From the NCBI GenBank assembly GCA_900546645.1, contig URDR01000003.1:1-64000 (forward strand): DNA of 64,000 nt, written 5' to 3'. This DNA is from an uncultured Bacteroides sp. Its GTDB lineage: Bacteria; Bacteroidota; Bacteroidia; Bacteroidales; Bacteroidaceae. The position numbers and the translations under genes are program-made. Every line of letters starts with the position of its first letter. Position 1 is the stretch's first letter. The notes under the pieces were generated by a model. The model saw nothing but the letters and a program-made list of their open reading frames with translations, searched no databases and was not told the DNA's origin. This document shows, one piece after another, positions 18,372 to 27,515 of the stretch.

Positions 18372-18379
18372 TATCTTTG
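18372..18379 (+). promoter_or_regulatory. -7 element for glyS
   Basis: TATCTTTG matches TAnnTTTG, 50 bases before the ATG at 18430. A T-rich stretch (ATTTTTTC) lies about 15-20 bases upstream, in place of a clear TTTG. Confidence 0.55.
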
Positions 18380-18429
18380 TGCCCTACTATACAGAATCTT
18401 GAAATAAAAAATCAAAAAGGAAATAAAAA

Positions 18430-19971
18430 ATGGCACAAGAAGACGTTTTTAAAAAATTAGTTTCACACTGTAAAGAATATGGTTTTGTGTTTCCGTCAAG
18501 CGATATTTACGACGGACTCGGCGCAGTTTACGACTACGGTCAGATGGGTGTGGAACTGAAAAACAATATCAAACAATATTGGTGGCAGAGCATGGTATTG
18601 CTTCATGAAAACATCGTAGGTATTGATTCAGCTATTTTCATGCACCCTACCATTTGGAAAGCATCGGGACACGTAGACGCATTCAATGACCCATTGATTG
18701 ACAACCGCGACTCAAAAAAACGCTACCGTGCCGATGTCTTGATTGAAGACCAAATCGCCAAATATGATGAAAAAATCAATAAAGAAGTAGCCAAGGCTGC
18801 CAAACGTTTCGGTGAAGCATTCGATGAAGAACAGTTCCGTTCAACCAATGCCCGTGTATTAGAACACCAAGCCAAACGTGATGCACTTCATGAGCGATTT
18901 GCCGCTGCAATGAACGCAAATGATTTGAACGAACTTCGCCAGATTATCATAGATGAAGAAATCGTTTGCCCTATCTCTGGAACCAAGAACTGGACAGAAG
19001 TCCGTCAGTTTAACCTGATGTTCTCCACCGAAATGGGTTCTACCTCGGAAGGAGCTATGAAAGTTTACCTTCGTCCGGAAACAGCTCAGGGTATCTTCGT
19101 AAACTACCTGAACGTACAGAAAACCGGACGCATGAAAGTTCCTTTCGGTATCGCACAGATAGGTAAGGCTTTCCGTAATGAAATCGTAGCACGCCAGTTC
19201 ATTTTCCGTATGCGCGAATTCGAACAGATGGAAATGCAGTTCTTCGTAAAACCGGGAACCGAACTGGAATGGTTTAAGACATGGAAAGAAACCCGCCTGA
19301 AATGGCACAAAGCTTTAGGATTCGGTGACGACCACTACCGTTATCACGACCATGAAAAGCTGGCTCACTACGCCAATGCTGCTACCGACATCGAGTTCCT
19401 GATGCCGTTCGGATTCAAAGAAGTGGAAGGTATTCACAGCCGTACCAACTTCGACTTGAGCCAGCATGAAAAATTCTCAGGAAAGAGCATCAAGTACTTC
19501 GACCCGGAAATAAACGAATCATACACTCCGTTCGTAATTGAAACTTCAATTGGTGTTGACCGTATGTTCCTCAGCATCATGAGTGCTTCATACTGCGAAG
19601 AAAAGCTTGAAAACGGAGAAACCCGCGTTGTCTTGAAACTGCCTGCAGCTCTTGCTCCGGTGAAACTTGCAGTCATGCCTTTGGTGAAGAAAGACGGTCT
19701 GCCGGAAAAAGCACGCGAAATCATGAACGACTTGAAATTCCACTTCCACTGCCAGTATGACGAGAAAGACAGCATCGGAAAACGTTACCGCCGTCAGGAT
19801 GCAATCGGTACTCCGTATTGTATCACCATCGACCACCAGACACTGGAAGACAACTGCGTGACTTTGCGTAACCGCGATACCATGGAACAAGAACGCGTAG
19901 CTATTTCTGAATTGAACAACATCATTGCAGATAAAGTAAGCATTACAAGTCTGCTGAAAACATTGCAATAA
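18430..19971 (+). CDS. glyS: Glycyl-tRNA synthetase (dimeric type)
   Basis: A 513-residue class II synthetase that charges tRNA-Gly. It has the single-chain alpha2 form seen in Bacteroidota, not the two-gene alpha2beta2 form. YGFVFPSSDIYDGLGAVYDYG is the typical N-terminus, motif 2 includes IGKAFRNEI..FRMREFEQMEMQFF and motif 3 lies in TSIGVDRMFL. The C-terminal anticodon-binding domain (about 405-505) has LAVMPLVKKDGLPEKA. Length is normal. Confidence 0.96.
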   Translation: MAQEDVFKKLVSHCKEYGFVFPSSDIYDGLGAVYDYGQMGVELKNNIKQYWWQSMVLLHENIVGIDSAIFMHPTIWKASGHVDAFNDPLIDNRDSKKRYRADVLIEDQIAKYDEKINKEVAKAAKRFGEAFDEEQFRSTNARVLEHQAKRDALHERFAAAMNANDLNELRQIIIDEEIVCPISGTKNWTEVRQFNLMFSTEMGSTSEGAMKVYLRPETAQGIFVNYLNVQKTGRMKVPFGIAQIGKAFRNEIVARQFIFRMREFEQMEMQFFVKPGTELEWFKTWKETRLKWHKALGFGDDHYRYHDHEKLAHYANAATDIEFLMPFGFKEVEGIHSRTNFDLSQHEKFSGKSIKYFDPEINESYTPFVIETSIGVDRMFLSIMSASYCEEKLENGETRVVLKLPAALAPVKLAVMPLVKKDGLPEKAREIMNDLKFHFHCQYDEKDSIGKRYRRQDAIGTPYCITIDHQTLEDNCVTLRNRDTMEQERVAISELNNIIADKVSITSLLKTLQ

Positions 19972-19975
19972 TAAG

Positions 19976-20074
19976 TTTCAGTTCTTTAGTTTTTGAGTTT
20001 GAAAGTTTGCTGATACGGCACAGACTCAAAAACTTGGAAACTAAAAGACGAACAAACTTAAAAAAACAGAATGA
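19976..20074 (+). repeat. Mirror-type AAAACT leader before the FKBP gene
   Basis: A T-rich half (CTTTAGTTTTTGAGTTTG) is followed by an A-rich half (GACTCAAAAACTTGG, AAACTAAAAGACGAAC, AAACTTAAAAAAAC) ending just before the start codon. The halves are complementary and can form an imperfect hairpin. Confidence 0.6.
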
Positions 20075-20761
20075 ATGAATAAAAATATACTTTGGCTAGT
20101 TGCCTTGATGGTAACATGTTCACTCGGCTTCGCCTCTTGTGCAGAAGACACGGCTGTAGAAGACCCTTATGCCAACTGGGAAGCGCGTAACGATCATTAC
20201 TTGGATTCGATTGTTGACTTGGCACGGAAAAATGCAGACGGGAAATGGTATTGTGTACCTAATTACAAAAACGGAATAGACAATAACCTTAACGGAGGTA
20301 TCATTAAACCTTCGGGAGAGGAATACACCATGACCGACTCTGTTTACGTACATTTTTACACCCAGCAGGAAACGGGAGAAGCTCCCTTGTTTACCGATAG
20401 TGTAAGTGTGTATTACAACGGATGGCTCATCAACAATGAAAAGTTTGACGGAAACTATCAAGGAGACTGGAAAGATGGATATACAGATGAGATTTACTCT
20501 CCCAGCACATTCCTTGTGCAAGGAGTTGTTCCCGGATGGCAAACAGCACTCATGAAAGCCACGGCAGAAGCCGGTTATAAAGGAATGGTCCCGGGAGACA
20601 GAGCGGATGTACATATCCCTTATCAGCTGGCTTATGGAACAAGCGGGTCAGGAAGTATCCGAGGTCACTCTGTACTGAAGTTTCATATCAAAGTAGAAAA
20701 AGTCACTCACCCGAAAGGGCCAGACGACCGTAAGATTAAAACCATTCAGACAGCCAACTGA
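20075..20761 (+). CDS. FKBP-type peptidyl-prolyl isomerase, lipoprotein
   Basis: A 228-residue envelope-anchored prolyl isomerase. The lipobox is GFASC (Cys22). The FKBP domain lies about 100-213, with VYYNGWL, FLVQGVVPGWQTALM and HIPYQLAYGTSGSGSIRGHSVLKFHIKV (the usual IPP/AYG-like segment). It is separated from glyS by a 103-base leader of the AAAACT type and followed by a strong terminator at 20796-20841. It probably helps fold exported proteins. Confidence 0.92.
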   Translation: MNKNILWLVALMVTCSLGFASCAEDTAVEDPYANWEARNDHYLDSIVDLARKNADGKWYCVPNYKNGIDNNLNGGIIKPSGEEYTMTDSVYVHFYTQQETGEAPLFTDSVSVYYNGWLINNEKFDGNYQGDWKDGYTDEIYSPSTFLVQGVVPGWQTALMKATAEAGYKGMVPGDRADVHIPYQLAYGTSGSGSIRGHSVLKFHIKVEKVTHPKGPDDRKIKTIQTAN

Positions 20762-20795
20762 TCTGGTCTGTTTTTACATCGGAAGAACATAAACA

Positions 20796-20841
20796 AAGCG
20801 CAGAAATGCTTTCCGGAACGAAGCATTTCTGCGCTTTTCTT
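20796..20841 (+). terminator. Terminator after the FKBP gene
   Basis: Hairpin with a perfect 14-16-base stem (GCGCAGAAATGCTT / AAGCATTTCTGCGC) followed by TTTTCTTTT. Confidence 0.85.
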
Positions 20842-20851
20842 TTATCATAAA

Positions 20852-20938
20852 AAAACGCCTTGACGTTTGTTGTAAAACGCCTAAGAAAACCGAATGACCC
20901 ACCTTGGTGTTTACTCTCCCTCACCTTGACGTTTTTAT
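20852..20938. repeat. Cluster of AAACGCCTTGACGTTT-like elements
   Basis: AAACGCCTTGACGTTTG occurs at 20854-20869, followed by degenerate copies: AAAACGCCTAAG (20875-20885), CCACCTTGGTGTTTAC (near 20900) and TCACCTTGACGTTTTTA (near 20921). The element is a near-palindrome. A second cluster lies at 48850-48940. Confidence 0.55.
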
Positions 20939-20977
20939 CCGGATGGAACTTCTTGATAAAGAAGCCTCCGAAGACGC

Positions 20978-21008
20978 TTGCAAAATCATCGGATTTCTGT
21001 TATCTTTG
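20978..21008 (+). promoter_or_regulatory. Promoter for the His-rich protein gene
   Basis: TTG at 20978-20980, a 20-base spacer and TATCTTTG at 21001-21008. Transcription would begin near 21015, so the in-frame ATGs upstream of 21028 are excluded. Confidence 0.7.
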
Positions 21009-21027
21009 CATGCGGAACAAAAATTCA

Positions 21028-21447
21028 ATGAAACACAGCTTCAAGACATATTGCCTGTTAATCGTCAGCATTCTTATGCTGGTGGCAAGCGTTTTCCCTC
21101 ATCATCACCATGAAGAACGCTTCTGTCTGAACGCTGATTTAGAGACTTGCTGCCCGTCTCAAGCTGCCGGGAATGAAGACCACACGGCTAAAGGATGCGA
21201 AAACCACGCTTGTCATGCCGACTGCATTACTCATTTTTCTTTTTCATCGCAGCACGACCGTCATATAGACGTCACTCCAGATTATTCTTTCTATTCTTTT
21301 ATCTACCCATTACTCAATGTTTTAGAACGCTTTACCTTTCATAACAATGAAGCAAAGGAAGCATATTCAATTTATATTGAAAAGCTCCACTCACGGTATT
21401 GCGTTACAACGGGTAATCTGCGCGCTCCTCCAGCTTTTCACTCTTAA
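21028..21447 (+). CDS. Small His/Cys-rich exported protein (DUF6769-like)
   Basis: A 139-residue protein starting at MKHSFKTYCLLIVSILMLV. A signal peptide is followed at once by FPHHHHEERFC and a Cys/His-rich stretch (CCPSQAAGNEDHTAKGCENHACHADCITHF). This looks like a periplasmic metal-binding segment. It lies directly upstream of the CusBAC-type efflux genes on the same strand, which suggests a role in sensing or buffering the exported metal. I think it belongs to the DUF6769 family, but this is from memory. No enzymatic motif is visible. Confidence 0.75.
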   Translation: MKHSFKTYCLLIVSILMLVASVFPHHHHEERFCLNADLETCCPSQAAGNEDHTAKGCENHACHADCITHFSFSSQHDRHIDVTPDYSFYSFIYPLLNVLERFTFHNNEAKEAYSIYIEKLHSRYCVTTGNLRAPPAFHS

Positions 21448-21550
21448 CCGTTAAGACACTATCAAAAAAGTAACCAGAAACTCCATCTACAGTTTTTTCT
21501 TACTGTGCTTGATGAGGTTTCTGCTATCCATCTGTCTTAATATGATTTAT

Positions 21551-21582
21551 CTAAACCAACTGCTCTCCAAGCTGGTTTAGAC
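21551..21582. terminator. Hairpin between the His-rich gene and cusB-like gene
   Basis: CTAAACCA and TGGTTTAG form a stem around a 15-base loop in the 213-base gap. It may be a terminator or leader structure before the efflux operon. Confidence 0.4.
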
Positions 21583-21622
21583 GCTTCTGTAACCACACAA
21601 CCCGGTTGCAGAGAATAAGAGA

Positions 21623-21630
21623 TACTTTTG
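21623..21630 (+). promoter_or_regulatory. -7 element for the metal efflux operon
   Basis: TACTTTTG matches TAnnTTTG, 30 bases before the adaptor gene ATG. No TTG lies at the usual spacing, which may mean activator dependence. Confidence 0.45.
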
Positions 21631-21660
21631 CATTAAACAGAAACATCATTTTTTTATTCT

Positions 21661-22818
21661 ATGAAGAAACTTATTTATACAGGAGTGTTTTTCGCACTCC
21701 TCCTGAGCGCATGTACTGAACACAATCACGCACACGAAGGACATGACCATGAAGCCGAGCTGAATGCTCATGAAGGCGATAAGCATGACAGCCATTCTGA
21801 CGAAATCATTCTGACACCCGAAAAAGCAAAGGCAGCTGGTGTTACGGTTGAAACAGTGAAAGCTGCCCCGTTCCGTGAGGTGATTCCTACCAGCGGACAA
21901 ATCATTGCATCTCAAGGAAATGAAGCTACCGTTGTTGCTGCTTCTTCGGGAATCATTTCGTTTAACAGAAACCTTACCGAGGGGATGCAACTGAGTAAAG
22001 GAGGTGAATTACTGAGCATCTCTGCCGAGAATTTACAAAACGGTGACCCCGTAAAACGTGCCCGCATTGCTTATGAACGAGCTAAAGAAGAATATGAACG
22101 GGCAGAAAAGCTAATTGACAGCCGGATTGTTTCCAAAAAGGAATTCACGCAGCTCAAGGAAAATTACGAGAATGCACGCTTGGCTTATGAGGCTTTATCG
22201 CCCAGCCGCTCCGGAAAAGGAGTTGCAGTTAAATCGCCTATCGCCGGATATATCAAAACGTGTTTGGTAAAAGAGGGCGATTATGTCACCACCGGACAAC
22301 CATTGCTCACGGTTACTCAAACCCAGCGCCTCATGCTGCGTGCCGAGGTTTCTGAACGGTATTACAAGCAGCTTTCATCCATCCATTCAGCTAATTTTCA
22401 GACACCTTACCAAAAGGCAGTGTACAGCCTCAGCGATTTGAAGGGACGGCTTGTTTCTTACGGAAAATCTTCCGGAGATACCTCTTTTTATATTCCCATC
22501 ACTTTTGAGTTTGATAACCGCGTAGATATTCTTCCGGGAGCTTTCGTTGAAGTATGGCTGCTGTCGGGTGAGCGTCCGAATATAATCAGCGTTCCGGTCT
22601 CGGCTCTGACTGAAGAGCAAGGGCTGCACTTTGTCTATGTCAAACTGGATGAAGAGGGGTATCAGAAACGGGAAGTACATACTGGAGCCACCGACGGAAC
22701 TCGCATTGAAATTCTGGCTGGCTTAAGCGAAGGTGAACAAGTCGTGACACAAGGTGCAATTCATGTTAAACTGGCTTCGGCTTCAAATGCAATACCGGGA
22801 CATACGCATAATCATTAG
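21661..22818 (+). CDS. RND efflux periplasmic adaptor (CusB/CzcB-like)
   Basis: A 385-residue membrane fusion protein. The lipobox LLSAC (Cys18) is followed by a His/Asp/Glu-rich tail (EHNHAHEGHDHEAELNAHEG), which suggests metal binding. It continues with the barrel-sandwich/lipoyl halves (VVAASSGIISFNRNLTEGMQL; VKSPIAGYIKTCLVKEGDYV) around a coiled-coil hairpin, then beta-barrel and membrane-proximal domains. It ends with another His pair (GHTHNH). It would bridge the CusA-like pump at 22944 and the TolC-like channel at 26068. Confidence 0.93.
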   Translation: MKKLIYTGVFFALLLSACTEHNHAHEGHDHEAELNAHEGDKHDSHSDEIILTPEKAKAAGVTVETVKAAPFREVIPTSGQIIASQGNEATVVAASSGIISFNRNLTEGMQLSKGGELLSISAENLQNGDPVKRARIAYERAKEEYERAEKLIDSRIVSKKEFTQLKENYENARLAYEALSPSRSGKGVAVKSPIAGYIKTCLVKEGDYVTTGQPLLTVTQTQRLMLRAEVSERYYKQLSSIHSANFQTPYQKAVYSLSDLKGRLVSYGKSSGDTSFYIPITFEFDNRVDILPGAFVEVWLLSGERPNIISVPVSALTEEQGLHFVYVKLDEEGYQKREVHTGATDGTRIEILAGLSEGEQVVTQGAIHVKLASASNAIPGHTHNH

Positions 22819-22943
22819 TTCTTGAGTTTTCTGAGTGTTTCAGTTTTAGAGTTCTTCAGGCGATTTTCCTGACCGGTATTCAGACGAAGCAAACTCAAAG
22901 ACCGACAAACCAAGATACTTACAAACCAACAAATAAAAATCAA
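22819..22943 (+). repeat. Mirror-type AAAACT leader before the cusA-like gene
   Basis: A T-rich half (TTAGTTCTTGAGTTTTCTG, TTTCAGTTTTAGAGTTCTTC) is followed by an A-rich half (GCAAACTCAAAGACCGACAA, ATACTTACAAACCAAC) up to the start codon. The order matches the leader before the FKBP gene. Confidence 0.55.
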
Positions 22944-25900
22944 ATGCTGAATAAAATAATACATTTCTCGCTGCAAAACCGACTCTTGGTTCTTGTAGCT
23001 TCCGTACTTCTGCTTATCGGAGGTATGTACACAGCTTTTCATACAGAAGTGGATGTATTTCCCGACCTGAATGCCCCCACCGTAGTGGTCATGACCGAAG
23101 CAAACGGCATGGCTGCCGAAGAGGTTGAACAGTTGGTTACCTTCCCTATTGAAACGGCTGTAAACGGAGCAACTAACGTTCGCCGGGTACGCTCTTCTTC
23201 TACTACCGGTTTTTCGGTAGTGTGGGTAGAATTCGATTGGGATACGGATATTTATCTGGCCCGGCAAATTGTTTCTGAAAAGCTTTCAGCAGCAGCCGAA
23301 AGTCTTCCGGAATATGTGGGAAAACCCACACTGGGTCCACAGTCGTCTATTCTCGGTGAGTTACTGATTGTAGGTCTGACTGCCGACAGCACTTCCATGC
23401 TTGACTTACGTACGCTTGCCGACTGGACCATCCGCCCCCGACTGCTTTCTACCGGCGGAGTGGCACAGGTTGCTGTTTTGGGCGGTGACATCAAGGAATA
23501 TCAAGTTTTAATTCATCCTGAACGCATGAAGCATTATGGTATATCCTTAGGTGAAGTGATGGCTGTTACCCGAAATATGAACCAAAATACAAACGGAGGA
23601 GTCATCTATGAATATGGTAATGAATATATTGTAAGAGGTATCATTTCAACCGATGATGTACAGATGATGGCTCGCTCTGTTATCAAGACCGTGGATGGAG
23701 CACCGATTACTTTAGAAGATATTGCCGACGTGAAAATTGGTGCTCAACAGCCCAAACTGGGGCTAGCTTCTGAAAAAGGAAAACCAGCCGTTCTGGTTAC
23801 AGTAACCAAACAGCCCAATACAGGTACAATCGAATTGACCGGACAGCTGGAGGCAGCCTTGAATGACTTAAAGAAAAACCTTCCGAAAGACGTACAGATT
23901 TCAACCGACATTTTCCGCCAGTCGCGCTTCATTGAGAGTTCAATCAGCAACGTACAGGAATCGCTTTATGAAGGTGCGTTTTTTGTAGTAATCGTGCTCT
24001 TCTTGTTCCTCGCCAACACACGCACTACCCTCATTTCCCTCGTAACCCTTCCGCTGTCGCTTCTGGTAGCAATTCTTGTTCTTCATTACATGGGACTCAG
24101 CATCAACACCATGAGCCTCGGAGGTATGGCTATTGCCATCGGTTCGCTGGTAGATGATGCCATTGTGGATGTAGAAAACGTATGGAAACATTTACGGGAA
24201 AACCGCATGCTTCCTGCAGCCGAACGATTACCCATCCGGCAAGTGGTGTTTAATGCTTCGCGCGAAGTGCGCATGCCGATTTTGAATTCTACGCTGATTA
24301 TCATTGTCAGCTTTATTCCCCTGTTCTTCTTGACCGGGATGGAGGGACGTATGCTGGTGCCTCTTGGCGTAGCCTTTATCGTTTCTCTTTTCGCCTCAAC
24401 CATTGTGGCACTCACCCTGACTCCGGTGCTGTGCAGTTACCTGCTTGGGGGTGATTCCAAAAAAGAAGGACTTCCACGCGAAGCTTTCTTGGCTGTATGG
24501 TTAAAGAAGCATTACGAACAAGCCCTGCTTTGGACCTTAGAGCATAAAAAAACAGTGCTTGGGGGGACCATTGCTCTGTTTATCCTGGCTTTAGGAAGTT
24601 TCTTCACCTTAGGGCACAGCTTCCTTCCGCCGTTTAACGAAGGCTCGTTTACCATTAATGTCAGCTCTATGCCTGGGATTTCACTGGAAGAATCCGACCG
24701 CATCGGACGACAAGCGGAAGAACTTCTGCTCACCATCCCTGAAATAAAGACCGTAGCCCGAAAGACCGGACGTGCCGAACTCGATGAACATGCTTTAGGA
24801 GTCAATGTATCTGAAATTGAAGCCCCTTTTGAACTCGACGAGCGTTCGCACGCTGAGGTGCTTGAAGAGGTGCGTCATAAACTGTCTGTCATAACTGGAG
24901 CCAATATTGAAATTGGCCAGCCCATCAGTCACCGTATTGATGCCATGCTGAGTGGAACGCAGGCAAACATCGCCATCAAATTATTTGGCGACGACCTGAA
25001 CCGTATGTTCATGATCGGGAATCAAATCAAGGAAGCAGTGAGCGACGTGGAAGGTATTGCCGACTTAAATGTGGAGCAACAAATCGAACGCCCGGAACTG
25101 AAGATTGTTCCCAAGCGTGAACTGCTTGCCAAATATGGCATTTCACTGCCTCAGTTTAATGAGTTTATCACTATTAACATGGCAGGAGAAGTGGTTTCAC
25201 AGGTGTACGAAAAAGGCAAAGCTTTTAACTTGGTGGTTCGTGCCAGTGAAGATAACCGCGGCTCAATAGATCATGTAAAAGACCTGATGATAGATGACAA
25301 CCAAGGACGGAAAATTCCACTGATTGCCGTAGCCGATGTGGTATCATCCATGGGACCCAACACTATAAACCGTGAAAATGTAAAGCGCAAGATTGTTATC
25401 TCTGCCAATACATCCGGACGTGACTTGCGCAGCGTAGTCAATGACATCCAAGCACTGATAGATCAGAAAATCCAACTACCGGAAGGATATCACATTGAAT
25501 ACGGAGGACAGTTTGAAAGTGAACAGGCAGCCAGCCAGACTTTGCTCCTTACCTCTGCCATGAGTATTGTGGTCATCTTCCTGCTCTTATATATGCAGTT
25601 TAAAAACGCATCGCAAAGCGGCGTGATTCTTCTTAATCTTCCGCTCGCACTGATTGGCGGAGTATTTGCCCTGCTGATGACAACCGGCGAAGTCAGTATT
25701 CCTGCCATCATCGGATTTATCTCGCTGTTTGGCATTGCCACACGTAACGGCATGTTGCTCATCAGCCACTATAATTTACTGAGAGAAGAACAGGGAATGA
25801 ATGTAAAACAAAGCATCATACAAGGCTCGCTCGACCGCCTGAATCCTATTCTGATGACTGCTCTTTCGTCAGCTTTGGCTCTGATTCCGCTTGCGCTCCG

Positions 25901-26060
25901 CGGCAGTTTGCCCGGAAATGAGATTCAAAGTCCGATGGCTAAGGTTATCTTAGGCGGACTACTCACCTCAACCTTTTTAAATGCATTCATCATTCCGATT
26001 GTGTATGAGCTTATGAATCGCAAAAAAGAAAAAATTCAATCAGATAAAACAATCCAGTAA
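22944..26060 (+). CDS. CusA/CzcA-family heavy metal efflux RND pump
   Basis: A 1038-residue inner-membrane proton antiporter of the HME-RND type. Residues 1-35 contain the first TM helix and HTEVDVFPDLNAPTVVVMTEANGMAAEEVE, typical for CusA/CzcA. The TM4 region has MAIAIGSLVDDAIVDVENVWKHL with the acidic proton-relay residues. The second half repeats the topology (SAMSIVVIFLLLYMQF, RNGMLLISHY). It sits between the adaptor and outer membrane factor genes. The exported ion cannot be settled from the sequence; Cu/Ag and Zn/Co/Cd are the usual choices. Confidence 0.94.
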   Translation: MLNKIIHFSLQNRLLVLVASVLLLIGGMYTAFHTEVDVFPDLNAPTVVVMTEANGMAAEEVEQLVTFPIETAVNGATNVRRVRSSSTTGFSVVWVEFDWDTDIYLARQIVSEKLSAAAESLPEYVGKPTLGPQSSILGELLIVGLTADSTSMLDLRTLADWTIRPRLLSTGGVAQVAVLGGDIKEYQVLIHPERMKHYGISLGEVMAVTRNMNQNTNGGVIYEYGNEYIVRGIISTDDVQMMARSVIKTVDGAPITLEDIADVKIGAQQPKLGLASEKGKPAVLVTVTKQPNTGTIELTGQLEAALNDLKKNLPKDVQISTDIFRQSRFIESSISNVQESLYEGAFFVVIVLFLFLANTRTTLISLVTLPLSLLVAILVLHYMGLSINTMSLGGMAIAIGSLVDDAIVDVENVWKHLRENRMLPAAERLPIRQVVFNASREVRMPILNSTLIIIVSFIPLFFLTGMEGRMLVPLGVAFIVSLFASTIVALTLTPVLCSYLLGGDSKKEGLPREAFLAVWLKKHYEQALLWTLEHKKTVLGGTIALFILALGSFFTLGHSFLPPFNEGSFTINVSSMPGISLEESDRIGRQAEELLLTIPEIKTVARKTGRAELDEHALGVNVSEIEAPFELDERSHAEVLEEVRHKLSVITGANIEIGQPISHRIDAMLSGTQANIAIKLFGDDLNRMFMIGNQIKEAVSDVEGIADLNVEQQIERPELKIVPKRELLAKYGISLPQFNEFITINMAGEVVSQVYEKGKAFNLVVRASEDNRGSIDHVKDLMIDDNQGRKIPLIAVADVVSSMGPNTINRENVKRKIVISANTSGRDLRSVVNDIQALIDQKIQLPEGYHIEYGGQFESEQAASQTLLLTSAMSIVVIFLLLYMQFKNASQSGVILLNLPLALIGGVFALLMTTGEVSIPAIIGFISLFGIATRNGMLLISHYNLLREEQGMNVKQSIIQGSLDRLNPILMTALSSALALIPLALRGSLPGNEIQSPMAKVILGGLLTSTFLNAFIIPIVYELMNRKKEKIQSDKTIQ

Positions 26061-26067
26061 AAGCAGT

Positions 26068-27243
26068 ATGTATATGAAATTTAATCTATTTATAGCAGCC
26101 TTCCTGTTTTCCGGCGCAGTGCAAGCTCAATCCATTGATGAGATATTACGTAGCATCGAACAAAACAGCCCGGAACTGAAGTCGCAGCAACAAGCTACTC
26201 ATGCTGCCCAGATGGAAGTGCAGACTTTAAACAATCTGGAAGACCCTTCTGTGGAATACAGTCCTTTCTTCGCCAAAGGAGTAGAAGGTGTGGCCAGTTC
26301 GGAATTGGTAGTGAAGCAGGGTTTCGACTTTCCTACCCTCTATGCAGCCCGAAAAAAGCAGGGAAAGCTTCAGCAAGAAGTACTCAACCGACGGAACGAA
26401 ATGAACCGACGTGAGGTCTTGCTTAGGGCCAAAACCTTGTGTCTGGACTTGATTCGGTTGAACCAAGAGCAGAAGCTGCTGGAACAGCGTAAAAAAAATG
26501 CGGAGGAATTGTTGGCTTTATTTAATGAACGCCTGGAAAAAGGGGATGCCAATATCTTAGAAGTAAATAAAATCAAGATGGAACGCATGAATGTTCAAAC
26601 GGAGGTTGCACAGAATGCAGCTGCTCATCGTAATGCGCTCCAACAGTTGCTTGCCATGAACGGAAACCTTCCGCTTGAGTTTGCTTGCAGCTCGTATCCT
26701 GTTCTTACTCCGGTAACCAGTTACTCAGCCTTGTATGATGAGGTCATGACAACCGATGCAACCCTTCTTGAAGCAGATGCTACCGCACGGGCTGCCGACA
26801 AAGAACTCAGTGTAAACCGACAGAACTGGTTGCCAAAACTGGAAGTGGCTTACCGGCGTAACACTTCTTTAGGAGAAAAGAGCAACGGGTTTCTTGTAGG
26901 TGGAAGCATTCCGCTGTTTTCAAAACGGAAACGCACGCAAATAGCTCGCGCCCAGGCCATCAGTGCCCAACTGCAGCGGGATGACGTGCGGCTGAAAACC
27001 GAAGCGAACATACAGAGCCAGTTTAATGAAATACAGCAGCTCAACGAAGCCATGCAGGCTTATGACATTCCACTCATGCATCAAACACTCGACTTGCTGA
27101 AACAAGCCGTTACAGCCGGACAGCTTTCTATCATCGATTACTATGTGGAAGCCGAAGGTGTATACCGAAACCTTCAGGCATACATGGAAATTGAGAACCA
27201 ATACCAAAAGCTGATGGCTACTGTTTACAAGAACAGACTGTAA
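26068..27243 (+). CDS. TolC-family outer membrane factor (CusC-like)
   Basis: A 391-residue outer membrane channel of the efflux complex. A signal peptide (FNLFIAAFLFSGAVQAQ) is followed by two TolC repeats with long alpha-helical, Gln/Glu-rich coiled coils (about 20-200 and 215-385). It starts 7 bases after the pump gene. The start could be the second Met (MKFNLF). It is shorter than E. coli TolC, as is usual for Bacteroidota CusC/CzcC-like proteins. Confidence 0.9.
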   Translation: MYMKFNLFIAAFLFSGAVQAQSIDEILRSIEQNSPELKSQQQATHAAQMEVQTLNNLEDPSVEYSPFFAKGVEGVASSELVVKQGFDFPTLYAARKKQGKLQQEVLNRRNEMNRREVLLRAKTLCLDLIRLNQEQKLLEQRKKNAEELLALFNERLEKGDANILEVNKIKMERMNVQTEVAQNAAAHRNALQQLLAMNGNLPLEFACSSYPVLTPVTSYSALYDEVMTTDATLLEADATARAADKELSVNRQNWLPKLEVAYRRNTSLGEKSNGFLVGGSIPLFSKRKRTQIARAQAISAQLQRDDVRLKTEANIQSQFNEIQQLNEAMQAYDIPLMHQTLDLLKQAVTAGQLSIIDYYVEAEGVYRNLQAYMEIENQYQKLMATVYKNRL

Positions 27244-27342
27244 TGAGATGAAGCACTCAAACCAAACACGCAGGGTGTGAAGTCATGAGGACTTTAATCA
27301 CGAAACAGTAGACTAAAATTAAGTTATTGTTAATCAAATAAC

Positions 27343-27378
27343 AAAGGATACAGTTCAATCGGCTGTATCCTTTTTTTT
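27343..27378 (+). terminator. Terminator after the efflux operon
   Basis: AAGGATACAG and CTGTATCCTT form a 10-base stem with a 9-base loop, followed by eight or more Ts. Confidence 0.85.
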
Positions 27379-27408
27379 ATTTTATGCTTGCATTTTTAAC
27401 TAATAAAA

Positions 27409-27440
27409 TTTGAGATTTATCATCATAAAATATACTTTTG
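27409..27440 (+). promoter_or_regulatory. Promoter for the susC/susD pair
   Basis: TTTG at 27409-27412, a 20-base spacer and TACTTTTG at 27433-27440 match the Bacteroides consensus. It lies within the longer open frame and so supports the start at 27516. Confidence 0.75.
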
Positions 27441-27515
27441 AGCCCTGAACAAAGCCTTATAAACTTGAGTCTTCTTAATGGAAGGTTCATTACTAATATA
27501 ATTAACTTAATACTT

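Noticed and set aside
27438..27515. Upstream extension of the SusC frame
   Set aside because: The first codons fall in the -7 promoter element TACTTTTG, so translation must start later.
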